NCBI GenBank assembly: GCA_949752795.1
Contig: OX457061.1
Location: 43,618,338-43,682,337, forward strand
DNA: 64,000 nucleotides
Direction: 5' to 3'
DNA from: Hyperoodon ampullatus
Taxonomy: Eukaryota > Chordata > Mammalia > Artiodactyla > Ziphiidae
Part shown: positions 26,086 through 38,529 of the stretch, piece by piece
Layout: every line of letters starts with the position of its first letter
How positions within the stretch are numbered: the stretch's first letter is position 1
Program-made: the position numbers and the translations under genes
The notes under the pieces: generated by a model
Told to the model about the DNA's origin: nothing
The model's database searches: none
Seen by the model: only the letters and a program-made list of their open reading frames with translations

Positions 26086-26439
26086 AAATAAAAACAAAGC
26101 AAAATGTTCTTTGGGGGGCTAAGGGGAAAAAATAGATGCTGTTATTCTCAAATCCAATTCTCTGATTTCTAGATTGGAAACTGAGTATCATAATCCTTCT
26201 GAGGAAATGCCAGAAAACGGAATACACACAGGGCATCATTCCCTACAACTGACTTCAGATACACCCAATGAGTGGTGGTAGATGTAGTTTTAATGCTGCC
26301 ATTTTGAGTGAGTGATTGATTGAGAGACAGTCTCTATTATCTACTGGATTCCAAAAAACTTAAGGTCAGCAATGGAAAAACAACATTTCAAATTTGCTGA
26401 ATAAGGACCCCCTGACTCCCCCATCCCACAGCAGTCAGG

Positions 26440-26620
26440 TAGAGAGATCACTTCCTTAAGATAGGACTCTCCTCACCTCCTCCACTCACAACTATGTTTT
26501 TCCCACGCCCTATACATTTATCAATCTAATGTCATCTCCCTCTCTCTATGTCTTCAGGGTCTATCACAGGCTGGGCCAGAGCAGGCTCTCCTTAAGTACT
26601 TGTTGAAGAAATGAACAAAT
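26440..26620 (+). repeat. L2 LINE fragment
   Basis: C/T-rich sequence ending 'aagtacttgttgaagaaatg', which resembles the L2 3' terminus. Confidence 0.45.
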
Positions 26621-26889
26621 CCCACATTATTTATTTAATAAGCATGACCACTTTAGTCCATCAAAACAATATGAAGACCATGAAAACAGAATTTTTTTAA
26701 AATTAGTAATGCTATTATAACTCAAATGAACAGCTTTATTAATCACTTCCAAATTTAATAGCAAATCAAGGAAAAAAGTTAAAAGTCGTGGCAGGAGCCA
26801 AGAAATCAACATAAACAAGATCACTCTTCACATTGAGATTTTCTAACCCTGCCTCTCAACGACTTCATCAATCCCTAAATTCAGTGGCT

Positions 26890-27345
26890 CCACTGTGACC
26901 TCAGGACTAAATCTAAACTCCGTGGTATGCAGGGAGGCCTTTTGCATTTTGGTCCTTGTCCATCTTTCCATCATCATCTCCTGCCACTGCCCTTTTGTAT
27001 CTTCCACTCCAGCAACAGCCAAACTACCCCGATACAAACCTCCATGCCTGACAGATGCCTGCTCCAATTCATCCATGTGTGACCTCCTACTCATCCTTTC
27101 AGACTCCACTTGAGAGCTGACAACCTTGTGAAGTGCTCTCTGATTTCTCTAACCAGAATAAATCAGTCCCCTCCTGTGTGGGGCTATTTAGATTACCTAC
27201 TGCCATGTCACCTTCTTAGATGTCACTCTTCCTCTAGACTACAAACTTCCTGAAGACAAACAGTGATGTACACATATTTATTCCCTGTGCCTGGTACATT
27301 GTATACCCTCAGTAAGATGTTTAATGGAAGAACAAATAAATGGAT
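26890..27345 (+). repeat. L2 LINE 3' fragment
   Basis: 'ctcctactcatcctttcaga', 'ctctagactacaaacttcct' and 'gtgcctggtacattgtatac' follow the L2 3' UTR order to an end at 'ggaagaacaaataaatgg'. Confidence 0.78.
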
Positions 27346-27449
27346 GCATGTCCACTGTTACACACTTTTTATTCGCCCATCACTATCCCTCCCAACTAAT
27401 CACCTTTCAACCATTGACAAGAAACCACTGGGAAGGATCTGAGGTGAAC

Positions 27450-27660
27450 TTTATGGAACTTTAGGGAACACTTAATATCTGCTGAGTACTATCTTATTAA
27501 TCTTTAGATTAAATCAAGATTCCTCTATGAAATTGGTGCTGGTATGGTTCATTTTACAGATTAAAAAGAAAGAAAAAGAAATTCAGAGAGGTTAAGCCAC
27601 CAGAAAAGAACCCAGCAGGACTTAGCATCAAACCTGAGTCCATGCTCCTTCTGCTACCCT
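27450..27660 (-). repeat. MIR SINE
   Basis: 'tcattttacagattaaaaag', 'ttcagagaggttaagccacc' and 'caaacctgagtccatgctcc' give an antisense MIR. Confidence 0.7.
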
Positions 27661-27999
27661 ATCTGGCCTCAAATGCAAATTTCATTTCATCCCTTACCAT
27701 TTCAAAGGATGTTCTCTTCCTCATTGTCCTCTATCATAATTCTCACCTCTTAAATCAAGACCCCAAGTAGCCCTCAGATGGCATCTGCCTACCAAACTTC
27801 TCCCAGCCTATTGGACACAACACACATTCCTCTCTCTTCCGGATCCTCCTGCCCTAAAAGCCTGACCTAGTGTTTCCACTGCCTTCTAATTCTTCAATAT
27901 CTCTCTGCCCAAGTCACTCAGATGGCTTTAAAACAATTTGCAAGAACATATCATGTATACCAAAAAGACGTGGAGCTTTCTGCGTTCCTTATAGTTCAA

Positions 28000-28330
28000 T
28001 TCAAAACACATTTACTGACTGTTAACTCTGACTTGCACCATACCAAGTACTAGGGACAGAGGGATAACAAAACAAAATTGGTGACCTTGAGAGCTTTTAG
28101 GTTGATGGGAGGACTAACAAGTAAGCATATTCTTTCAATATGATAGGATAAGCATTCTTCTGGATGATTGCTCATGGTACAAATACAAATACAAATCCAC
28201 AAAAAAAGGATTTTGTCCATCGTGAGGTATCAGAGAAAGCTTCCTGGAGGAGGTGATGCCTGAGCTTCATCTTTAAAAGATAAGTAAGAAATAATCAGGC
28301 AAAGGGGTAGAGGAGGGCCCTTGAGAAAGA
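28000..28330 (-). repeat. L2-type LINE fragment
   Basis: 'accataccaagtactaggga' is the reverse complement of the L2 3' UTR. 'gaaagcttcctggaggaggt' continues into the body of the same kind of element. Confidence 0.6.
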
Positions 28331-28542
28331 GAGAGCAGCTACAGTTTGTAATAAGTGCTGACATCACCTTACAGAAAATGTAAAAGTTTCTGATATGGTT
28401 TTTGTGTATTCTTGCTGAAATTTTTACATGTGTAGGGTTTGTGTCAGCAATGAATAATTCAAACAGAACCCAACACAGATGCTTGATGGATGTCCATCTC
28501 GATGACCATGCCATCATTGCCATTATCTCTTCATTTTTCTTT

Positions 28543-28578
28543 AAGGATCTTTCTTAAAGATCCTTTCTTAAAGATCCT
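28543..28578. repeat. Short combined inverted and tandem repeat
   Basis: A 10-bp perfect inverted repeat (aaggatcttt / aaagatcctt) with a 3-base loop overlaps a perfect 14-bp tandem duplication (ttcttaaagatcct at 28551-28564 and 28565-28578). Confidence 0.95.
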
Positions 28579-29099
28579 TTCCTTATCAGAGGAACAGACT
28601 GATAACTCCTGTGAGATGAGTTAGGGCTTTCAGAACACTATGCTCCATTTAGAGGCCTGGGGAAGTCATTTTCCAAACAGCATCCTGGTACAATACAGTC
28701 ACAGGACTGAGCGTGGCCACCCCAGAAGGAGAGCCAAAAGAGAAACCTCCATCCTCTGCTCCCGAAGTGCATTCCTGGTGCCCTGTCCTGTTTTCCACCT
28801 TCTCTGTAATTTTGTTTTTCTATGAACCACCCCAGATTCTGTCATAAACTGGACAAAGAACTTTCTGTACACAACAAATTGATGTGACTTGATTCAAGCA
28901 CTTATTAGATATCATTTTCAATCACTCTCATTCTGGGAAATTAAGTTTGGTGTTTGGTAATGCATTTTGTTATCACTTAATAAAGAGACGGTCTCCTCCA
29001 ATTTTAGTAAGTCATGAACTTTGATGTTCTTTGATAGCATATAGAAATAGATATTTTAATACTCCAACAAGGCAATAGAGTCAGCAGGGCAGCAGTTGA

Positions 29100-29310
29100 A
29101 AAAGCTAAATCATTAAAAGCAGAAAGATTTGGGTTTGAACTGTGGTTCTGCCAATTATTAGCTCTGTGGCTTGGGCACGTTAATAAACGTCTCTGGACTT
29201 CAATTAACTCATCCTTAAAATGCAAGATTACTACGAAAATCAAAGAAAATGTGTCACTAAAATGGCACACAGTGGTTCCCCTCAATAAATGGTAACTATA
29301 ATCTATACCT
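29100..29310 (+). repeat. MIR SINE
   Basis: 'gggtttgaactgtggttctg', 'ttattagctctgtggcttgg' and 'cccctcaataaatggtaact' give a nearly complete sense MIR. Confidence 0.8.
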
Positions 29311-29811
29311 CACTTAAAATTTTAATTAAATTTTAAGATCACCCACTTGCAGATTATAGCCCAAATTAGCAGACAAGAGATTTTAAATAGATTTAAATAT
29401 GTTGATAAAAAGCATCACATAACAAATTCAATTTCTTAGAGCTCCTACAGAAAATGCTATCTTAGGTCAGTTGCTCAGAAGTATGCCCAGAGAGCAGTGT
29501 TCATGGCAAGCGATTTATTAAAGGAGGGTTCCCAAGAGAGGGGGAAGCAGGAGACAGATGAAGGGAATCCAAGCAAGGCTGCAATTTCAGGTGAAGTCTC
29601 TGGCCTTCAGCTTGATCCTGCTGGGAGCTCTGGAGTGTAAATTACACCACAGATCCTACAGAGAACTTGTAAATTACCAGTGGAGTTGGCCCAGCCTAAA
29701 GGCAAGGGAGTGAGCTTTCTGCTCCTAAGCCAGTCAGTCATCAGCAAAGGAGGGGTTGAGGGAAGAGAGAGGAGGGTACTGAACTCCCAGCCACTTCCAG
29801 CTGTGTGTGTG

Positions 29812-29842
29812 TGTGTGTGTGTGTGTGCATGCGTGTGTGTGT
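29812..29842 (+). repeat. (GT)n microsatellite with interruptions
   Basis: The GT tract is broken by one 'gcatgcgt'. Confidence 0.95.
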
Positions 29843-32098
29843 CCTGGGCTGGGGTAGGAGGCCCACTAGTTCAAGGCTAGCCCTTTGAAGAAGGTCTCAG
29901 GTGCTAGCCCTTAGAAGCAATTGTACACAGAAACCAGGGAAAGTGCACAGGACCGGTGAGAGGAGTTTGAGGGCAGCTGGACAGAGCAGAGACAACATGT
30001 GCAAAATTAATCAAGAGAATTTCATGGACCCACATCTGTGCTGACTCTGCCTTCTTTTCATTGGAGTTGGGTGATCACCAAATAATGTACAGTTCACTGC
30101 AAATACATTCATTTTTCTTTGGTAATTTACAAAGCTAAGTTTGAAGTAAATATTTCCTAGGAGTATGAAATTCAATTTTGAAGGTTTGCCCTGAGGCATC
30201 AAAAAATGAGCTCTTCAACCTAATACAGTTATGGTTTTCTATTGAAGACAGTTGTGCCAGTCACTAACAGAGGGCACAGACGCTGTTCAGACAGAAACAA
30301 TTGAGAAAGGGCAGTGGGCAACTCCTCAACTACCAAGAAAAAACTGGCAGCAGCAACTCCTGGGCTCTTTCACACATGCATATTCATTTAACCATTCATG
30401 TAGCTAGAGATCCTGGGATACTATCTAAATCGAGCTGTGTAATCTACGCATCTGGTTAGGAAAGATCTATATTACACAGATTCAAGACTGTTTTATTCAA
30501 ATAAATTCTTATAATGTAAAAATATAATTTCTTATACCTTCAAGTCCTTATCTGTAGAAAGGGTAAGGGGACTTTAAGACTTCAAGTAATAAGGACTCAA
30601 TGGAGACAGCCAATTGGATAGGTAGACTGGATCACAAGGTCACCTGAGGATTAACTAATATCTTATTATAAATGACTACAAAAACATGAAATATTACAAT
30701 ATTTTTTAAATAACACATGTAATTAATTGTTTAGGGTCATAAATGGTTCCATACACCCCCTTTTCAAAAATTTCCAATAGGCTTTATAATTTAGCAATTC
30801 ATAATTTAAGGCAATTATATCAATAGATACATTAAAATAAAATTCATGAAGAATTTCTGAGGAGCCCAACAGACAGATAACACTGATGATTAATGGGCAC
30901 TTCAAGTTTTTGCACCTAATAAGTTCCAATTATAAATAAAGAGCCAGTAACCACAATGGCTTCCACCAAAGGGCAGGGGCTGTGTTCTACTTCTGGACTC
31001 TCAGAACACCTCAGGAGCTCAGCAGACACACCTATGGGTGTGGGGAGGGTGGGAGGAGGGGAGAGGATAGAGCCTAAGAATGACTGTCTTCTTCAAACAA
31101 AATTGTCAACCTTTACTACTGTTACAAAATATCTGCAATGAGCTATCCTTTCAAGGTGAAACATTTGCTAAAGTTGGTGCTAAAACAATAGGATGAAGCT
31201 ACTAAGACTTGGTGTCCCCCACTCTTGGCATATTTGAATTCTGAGAATTCAGAGTCTGATTATAGTTCTCTGCTTTCCCATGTATTGCTTTGTAATGGAA
31301 AAGGTTTGGAATTGATAAGAATATGATGTGTAGTATAAGATGCTGAACAGAGGGAAAACTCAGAAGTCCAACCAAAATTAATACTGTCCAAGAATCTGTA
31401 CCAAAGAATGGGATTATCCAAAACCGTGGCCATTGTTTTCCATTTTAGGTTCTCATTATGCAAGTCTGTACAAGGCAGATGTGTCTTTTCAAATATGCTT
31501 TTTTGCTGGTAATATCTGAGTTTGTTTCTTTGAATTTGCTAATCCATTAGCATATTAGGTGATGGGTGAGAAAACAGACTAGAATAAATACATATCACTA
31601 GGCACTTGATAAGGAGGAAGATCTACATGACAATTATGAAGACTTGGGAAGAACCCAATGCACAGATCTTATGGGGGAAGGATGCAGAGGATTCTGCTCT
31701 AGACCACCCCAGCCAGAGGAGAGGGACAGTGGTTTGGGGAAAAGAAGAGGAAAGAATGTCCCCAAAGGTGATGGTCAGATACTTCCCAAAGAGAGAGAAT
31801 AAGAAGAGGGTGAAGCATAGAGATAGAAATATACATTTAAGGAGATCTGGAGAACTGGCCATAGAATAATTACATTGTAACAAGCCTACCTCCCTTGGTC
31901 ATTCAAGAAAGAAGACTTATCGACACCACAAGATGGCAAAGTGTTATCAGTAATTTGTTGGGAGGATAAGAAGCAGGAAAATCAAGTGCTTCCTCCTCTC
32001 TGGAAATGCACAGCTTCAAAAAATGCAGCCCAACCTTAAGTTCTAGCCCTGGGTTTCAAGCCAAAAATAAGAAACACACCATGCAGAGAACATGGGTT

Positions 32099-32149
32099 CT
32101 ACTTAACGTTTAATCATCATGATAAGGAAAAACAGAAGAATCCCCACAA
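32099..32149. repeat. 51-bp near-identical local duplicate, copy 1
   Basis: Contains 'gtttaatcatcatgataagg' and differs from the copy 2.6 kb to the right at 4 of 51 positions, all substitutions. The flanks are unrelated. Confidence 0.9.
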
Positions 32150-32689
32150 TGTCTTTGCTCACTGTGAAAATGCATCATTTGAGTTTTCAAACACTTGGTG
32201 CCTTTCTCCCAATGGCAATTGAGATCTCAAAAAGAGAGAATTTACTCAAATTATATCAGCCATGAAATTAACTAGAGTATAATGACCCAGCCCTTGGAGT
32301 GAACTGGGCTGCATAAAAGGAATCAGAGTGAAGATAAGAAAAATTATAAGATAACTCAAAGCCTGGGTCCCCCTTTCTGCTCTCAAGTGGCCATGGTCTT
32401 GTGAAAACTAACAATCACAGTATCCTATGTGTATATAACGCTGGGTAATGCTGATGACAAAAAACTCTACAAACCATCATTTTGGAGTGTGTGTTGAATG
32501 TGTGTATGTGTGGGTATATGTGTATGAATGTTGGGGATTGGGAACAGGTGGGAATCATGGTCCTGATCTTGAGCCTGACAAGGAATTTTCTCCACACCCT
32601 TGTATCATGAACTTCTCACTCCCACCTCCAAGAAATACCTGTTCCCCCAGTCATCTTTTGTTATTAGACTCTAACTCAGTACATTAATA

Positions 32690-34085
32690 CCTCAGTGTCA
32701 TCCACGTTTAAATTCTTCACAAACACTTTCACAACTTATGCCCCATCCAAGTACCTTCTGTACATTAGCCCTCACTCAGGGAAAAGCCTTCTGAAGGCCT
32801 GCAAGTCCCTGTGCATTTCCATCTCCTCTCTGGTCCCAATTACTGCTCCCCCCACCCCAACCCCACTGTGCTCCAGCCATACTGGCCTGTGTGGTTCTTT
32901 CAACACACAGAGCTTCCCCCAGCCTCCACCCCTTGCTTGTGTTGTTCCCTCTGCCTACAATGCTGTTCCCTCAGGTATCAGTGTGCTCACTTCCTCGCTG
33001 CCTTGGTCTCTTGGCTCAAATGTCATCTGATCAGACAGGTCTTTTTTTTTTTTCTTAACATCTTTATTGGAGTATAATTGCTTTATAAAGGTGTGTTAGT
33101 TTCTGCTGTATAACAAAGTGAATCAGCTACACGTATACGTATATCCCCATATCTCCTCCCTCTTGCATCTCCCTCCCACCCTCCCTATCCCACCCCTCTA
33201 GGTGGTCACAAAGCACTGAGCTGATCTCCCTGTGCTATGCGGCTGCTTCCCACCAGCTATCTATTTTACACAGCCAACATTATTCTCAAGGGTGAAAAAC
33301 TGAAACCATTTCCACTAAGATCAGGAACAAGACAAGGTTGCCCACTCTCACCACTATTATTCAATATAGTTTTGGAAGTTTTAGCCACAGCAATCAGAGA
33401 AGAAAAAGAAATAAAAGGAATCCAAATTGGAAAAGAAGAAGTAAAACTGTCACTGTCTGCAGATGACATGATACTATACACAGAGAATCCTAAAGATGCT
33501 ACCAGAAAACTACTAGAGCTAATCAATGAATTTGGTAAAGTAGCAGGATACAAAATTAATGCACAGAAATCTCTTGCATTCTTATACACTAATGATGAAA
33601 AATCTGAAAGAGAAATTAAAGAAACACTCCCATTTACCATTGCAACAAAAAGAATAAAATACCGAGGCATAAACCTACCTAAGGAGACAAGAGACCTGTA
33701 TGCAGAAAACTATAAGACACTGATGAAAGAAATTAAAGATGATACAAACAGATGGAGAGATATACCATGTTCTTGGATTGGAAGAATCAACATTGTGGAA
33801 ATGACTATACTACCCAAAACAATCTACAGATTCAATGCAATCCCTATCAAACTACCAAAGGCCATTTTTAACTATTTACAAGTAACAAAACTCTCACTAT
33901 CCTCCTCTTACCTTGTTTCACTTTATTCATAGCATTTGAGATTACCTATAGGTTACATCTAGATATTTTTGTCTGTTTTTCTGTCTCTCCCCTCAACTAG
34001 AGTTTAAGCTCCATGAGGCAGAAACTTTGTTCTGTTCAGTATTAAATTTCCAGTGCCTTAGAACAGTCCTACTCAAATAATCATT
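32690..34085 (+). repeat. L2 LINE 3' fragment split by the inverted L1
   Basis: Left half: 'ttggctcaaatgtcatctga', ending just before the poly-T of the L1. Right half: 'ctatcctcctcttaccttgt', 'tagagtttaagctccatgag' and 'cagtgccttagaacagtcc'. The L2 order continues across the L1 insert, with a few tens of bases possibly missing at the insertion point. Confidence 0.78.
33042..33875. mobile_element. L1 fragment with internal inversion (twin-priming structure)
   Basis: A poly-T run and about 230 bp of cetartiodactyl L1 3' UTR read on the minus strand. They switch abruptly near position 33270 to about 600 bp of L1 ORF2 reading on the plus strand. The ORF2 part is open and shows reverse-transcriptase motifs ([12 protein letters not shown], then S-A-D-D where F-A-D-D is usual). 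The junction shares two or three bases (aca/ca) between the two parts. The insert interrupts an L2 element whose halves lie on both sides. I saw no clear target-site duplication. The RT aromatic-to-serine change, the 5' truncation and the loss of the ORF2 C-terminus make it inactive. Confidence 0.87.
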
Positions 34086-34459
34086 TTAAAATTGAAATCA
34101 GAATTATTTATTTAATATTTTTCTTTATTTCATATTTTTTAAGCTTAAGCTTTATCCTAAACAATAATATCGTGAAACCAAGGGTATGACGTGCCACGTA
34201 TATTTTTTCTAATAAATACTAAATACAGAACTATCAATATTAAAGGTGTTAGCCCCAAATATCCCTTCAAACCATCTTGTTACCACTGAGGATATACATC
34301 CCCAGCTTTGAGAAATACAGTATCATCCAACGGCAACACATACCAGTGGCAACACGTACTAGTGACATCCAATGGCAGTACATAAAAAGCAGCGAATTTG
34401 ACATGGAAATAAAATTTGTTTATTCTTATAATGCTTCTTAGTCTCACAGCATAAAACAG

Positions 34460-34600
34460 TAAAACTGGAGTCATGAGGCCTGGCTCCCAGCCCTATATCT
34501 GCCACAAACCAGCTGTGTAACCTTAGGCAAGTCACTTAAGCTCTCTGGGCCCCAATGTCCTCATCTCTGTAATAAGGACTTGGGATGATTCCTAAACTCA
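34460..34600 (+). repeat. MIR SINE fragment
   Basis: 'aaaccagctgtgtaacctta', 'ggcaagtcacttaagctctc' and 'cctcatctctgtaataagga' match sense MIR. Confidence 0.8.
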
Positions 34601-34682
34601 CTGGCAGTTCTCACTGTCTTTGACTCTACCAGCAACCACAAAGTTGCAGGAAAGAATCCTAAAGCAATTAGGTTTATTATAC

Positions 34683-34733
34683 CTACTTAATGTTTAATCA
34701 TCATGAAAAGGAAAAATAGAAGAATTCCCACAA
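34683..34733. repeat. 51-bp near-identical local duplicate, copy 2
   Basis: Contains 'gtttaatcatcatgaaaagg'; same orientation as copy 1, no length change. Confidence 0.9.
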
Positions 34734-35379
34734 AGCTCGATGACTTTGAGAAGCACAAAGTAAATATTTTATAAAATAAAATAATATTTTGGATACAGTA
34801 ATACTGTGGTCATAAATCTTTTCTGTAACCCCATGACCCTCCTGGTGTAGGCAGCTGGATGCCAAACCTCCATGGCCTCAAGAAAGGGTTATCCAGGATC
34901 CAGGCAGAACTAAAATTAAGAAGTGGAAATGCTTGGTCGAGACGAGGATGCTCTTTTTTTGTTTTTTCCTTTTTTCTTAAGCAAAAGCTAGTATGTAGAA
35001 GGAATGATTGAATTAGAAAAACACCCCTCTGCAACCCTCAGAAATAAAATAATTTTTTCAGGAAAGGATCAGAACTGGGTACTAATCCCATTATGTTCAA
35101 GTTTTGGGGAACGAAGATATCTGCTAGATATCAAATTATCATTCTAAAAATTACCTACCAACTGCAAAGGGAAACTTGTATTTACAAAGAAAGGTCACTA
35201 TTGACATTTTGGGTGGCCACCATTTTTAAAAAGTGGTCAAACTTACAGTAAGTGTATCAAGGTGACACGTGTTTCTAACTGTGGTACACTGTGAAGTGCT
35301 CAGCACCTCTGTTATAGTCTTCTTCCCAAAAACATTTCACTGGCATCTAATCAAGCCTTTAGAAGTAAGTTCCAGTTCA

Positions 35380-35895
35380 CAGGAAATATGGGAATAAACG
35401 ACAAGTTCAAGAATCCCACAAGGAAACTATCGAACACCACCAGAATGAAGGACATTCTACAGAACAACTGACGGGTCTCTTCAAAAAGTTAATGTCCAGA
35501 GGGGGAGAAAATGGAGGTAGCAATCCAGACTGAAAAAGGCCAAGGAAAGACAATGGGCAACTGCAGTGTGGTGAACTTTGAGTAGATCTCGGTTTGAAAT
35601 ATAAATAGTTATTAAAGGCAAGTTGAACAACTGGGGAAATTTGAAGCTGGACTAAGTATTATCCGCTATTACAGAGTTGTTATAACTTTCTCGGGTACAG
35701 TGATAATGGTGTTGGCGTTGTGCTTTTAGGAGAAATGTGCCAGAGAGTTTAGGAGTGAAGTGACATAATACGGGCAACTCATAATCAGACAGCAAAATGT
35801 TAAACAGAGGTTGAATGCAGGTATTGAGTATACAGATGGAATAGTCTTTCAACTTTCCTCCATGTTGAAAATCTCATAATAAAAAGTTGGAGAAA
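35380..35895 (+). mobile_element. Old L1 (L1ME-type) 3' end
   Basis: The sequence resembles the 3' UTR of ancient L1ME elements: 'caactggggaaatttgaag', a g/t-rich stretch around 'gataatggtgttg', and an end near 'tctttcaactttcctccatg' followed by 'aataaaaagttgg'. Antisense to NTRK2; limits approximate. Confidence 0.7.
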
Positions 35896-38088
35896 AAACA
35901 CAAGATTCACATGTATGAAAAAATTATTTGGAAGAAGAAATCAAGAAAAACTGCTTGTCATATTCCTCTGTCCCCATGGGAAGCAGGAAGAGGCAGAGGG
36001 GAGATAAATACGTTAGAGACAGGAAGGGGGAAGTGTGTAGCCTGCCCCCTAGTGAAATATGGGGGCTGGGGAACCAGAGAACCTCTAGTCAAGTTTGGAG
36101 ATTCAAGAAAAGAGGAACCCCTTTTGGTAGGGGTGGACCTGAAAAGGCAGCCAAGAAGAAAATCTCAAGCCTATAATGGCAGAAATGAGAGACCATTTCT
36201 GGTCTCTCTCTCCAGAGAGAGCCCGGGCCAGTCTTCCATCATTTCCTGTGTCCCCAAAGCTTCATTGACACCCTTACAGATAGGTGTGTGAAAGTGGTGG
36301 ACCCTGGCTAGGAACACAGGATGTACAGCTGAGAACTACATCAACTGGTAGTCGAGGACAAGTGGGACAACACAGCGGCCACCAACATGGAGAAATGACC
36401 ACCAGTGGCCACAGAATGTCCCCTTCCATGCAGTGGCACTTCAGCATCCCTAAGCCCACACTCCACCTGAGGAAATGAAGATGAGAGTGAGAGAACCAGA
36501 CCTGATGGGACAAACATGAAACGTTCTGTGATTGCCCTTAATTTTTAAGATTACACAGAATGGTAGGAGGTTAGATTTCCACTACATAGTGCAAAAAGGG
36601 CAAAAAATAGACATTTAATTCATATATAGAAAAACAAAGTCACATATCTTACCGTCTGTGTCTGAGATAAGTGCCTGCTCCATTCTCCATCCTATCCTAG
36701 ACATTTTAATATTCCTTCATCCACTGTCATAGCATCACAGGAGAACCAAGATATAGTGTGAGGGATACATTATGCATACAAATATACATCTGAAATGACC
36801 TTGCAGTTGTCCACACTCATAGCTACATGGAATATAACACAGAAATTATTTACAGCCTATGGAATGTGTGTGGTTTTTAAATATGAATAAATAAAAATTT
36901 ATTCAAATAAAATTAAAAAGCCATGCTGTGAAGTCTGACTCAAAAGAGTTGGGAAGTAGATCAGCTGTTGATCTGCTTCTTGAAAAACCCACACCATTCC
37001 AGGAAAAGAGAGCTAGGCAGGGCTGCCTCTCTTTTCTGGAGCTGGGATGTCAAAGGTACCCCTGCCAGGGTATATGCTACATGCAAATTAATAGAAAACA
37101 GAATTATTGGGAATGTAACTAAATAAGAAATATCTTCTGTTTATAACTGAGAGGCAATATTTTCTTAAGATGACCATAAATTTGAAAATATATCCAGGAT
37201 TATTTAGCATTGACCATATAGACATAATATTTCATATGTTAATAATAGATAGTGGTTTCACAGTGAAGAAAAAAAAGACTGTATCATTACATGCCATAAT
37301 AATAAAGGACATCATCAGAAATGCATGGCAGACCCTTTTAGTGAGTGTGTCATTTTTTTGAATGGCTATGTAACAGGATGGTAGACATTAAAGCTCGAGG
37401 AGACCCTCAGATGTCTTTTGGTCCCATACTGCTAATTCTGGTCTTTACACAATTTTCTTTTACAGATGATCCAGGAAGTAAGTGCGGGAAAATCTTGGTT
37501 GACTCTACTCAAGTCTTGCCGGAACTACTACAGATGACAACCATGATTGTAAATAGGAATACCACCTCATTCCCAACATTCTCCCCTCCCACTCTACTCC
37601 CGCCCTGAACTTGAGTCCCCTTCCTTCCTTCCACTGACACAGTTAGGGCTGGGATGACATCTCCGCCTTCAACTCAGGATATTAATCTCTTACTGAAGAC
37701 TTGGTGAGTTAGAATGGACCACACACTCTCTCTCTCATTCTCTCTCTCTCTCTCATTCTGTCTGTCCTCAGACCACTAAAGCTCCTAGGTGATCACAGAA
37801 CAAGCCAACGTAATTCTATTTGTGTTGATGTCTTGATAAAAACAAAGATCTTCCACCACCACTTGCCTGCCAAAAGCCTTGGCTTCTCTGGAAATGCAGC
37901 ATCTTGGTCTGTGATTATAATAACACAAGTGACAATCAGTTGCATAAGGAAGAATTTATTTTCTCCAGAATGCTCTTTTCATCTTTTTCTTTTTGGAAGT
38001 TTTTAACTTTTTATTTTATATACAAAGAGCTAACATTGTTTCTGTGTAAGGTGGATGTCCTGAATGACCCATTCAAGGAAGCTGTAAA
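35896..38088. other. Intron, no gene or named repeat seen
   Basis: Unique-looking sequence with one CT microsatellite. A frame of 134 codons at 35.89-36.29 kb has no recognisable domain and begins inside the old L1 tail. Confidence 0.5.
37726..37759 (+). repeat. (CT)n microsatellite
   Basis: CT repeats are interrupted twice by 'catt', suggesting slippage of a 16-18 bp higher-order unit. Confidence 0.9.
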
Positions 38089-38090
38089 TA

Positions 38091-38527
38091 CAGTAAGTCC
38101 CCTTCACACAAACCTTCAAGTTGAGAACTTTCAAAGATGTGAACGTGCGTTCCATCAACATCAGGTGTGAGTGAAACTGCAGCTTGCCCTCCATCTCCTA
38201 TTGCTGACGATCCTTCAGCTCTACCATCTCCCACCTCCTCTCCCTCCTCCAGTCAGTAACCCTTCTTGCCTGTTCACTCGATTCCAGCCCCTGTATGCCA
38301 GCTGTTGTACTGTACTTTTCAGTTACTGTACGATTAAAAATGTTTTATTTTTTGTTCATTTTGTACGTATTATGTGTGTGAAAATATTATAAACCTATTA
38401 CAGTTCAGTACTATATAGCTAATTGTGTTTGTTGGGTACCTAGGTTAACTTTGTTGGACTTACAAACAAATTGGACTTACGAACGTGCTCTTGGAAAGGA
38501 ACTCATTCGTATGCGGGGGACTTACTG
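38091..38527. mobile_element. Tigger-like (Tc1/mariner superfamily) DNA transposon
   Basis: The element starts cagtaagtcccc and ends ggggacttactg, giving 12-bp perfect terminal inverted repeats; weaker similarity continues inward. A TA dinucleotide flanks each side (38089-38090 and 38528-38529), the target duplication expected of the superfamily. At 437 bp it is a non-autonomous, internally deleted form. A T-rich central stretch and 'attggacttacgaacg' near the right end resemble Tigger-type MER elements. No transposase frame is intact. Confidence 0.85.
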
Positions 38528-38529
38528 TA

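Larger units (their letters stand above)
29311..32689. other. Intron, no gene seen
   Basis: The stretch at 29.47-29.95 kb ('agcgatttattaaaggaggg', 'gtctctggccttcagcttga') looks like an old interspersed repeat of unknown family carrying the (GT)n tract. The remainder looks unique. Confidence 0.5.

Noticed and set aside
33266..33670. 134-codon minus-strand frame
   Set aside because: It is the antisense shadow of the L1 ORF2 segment.
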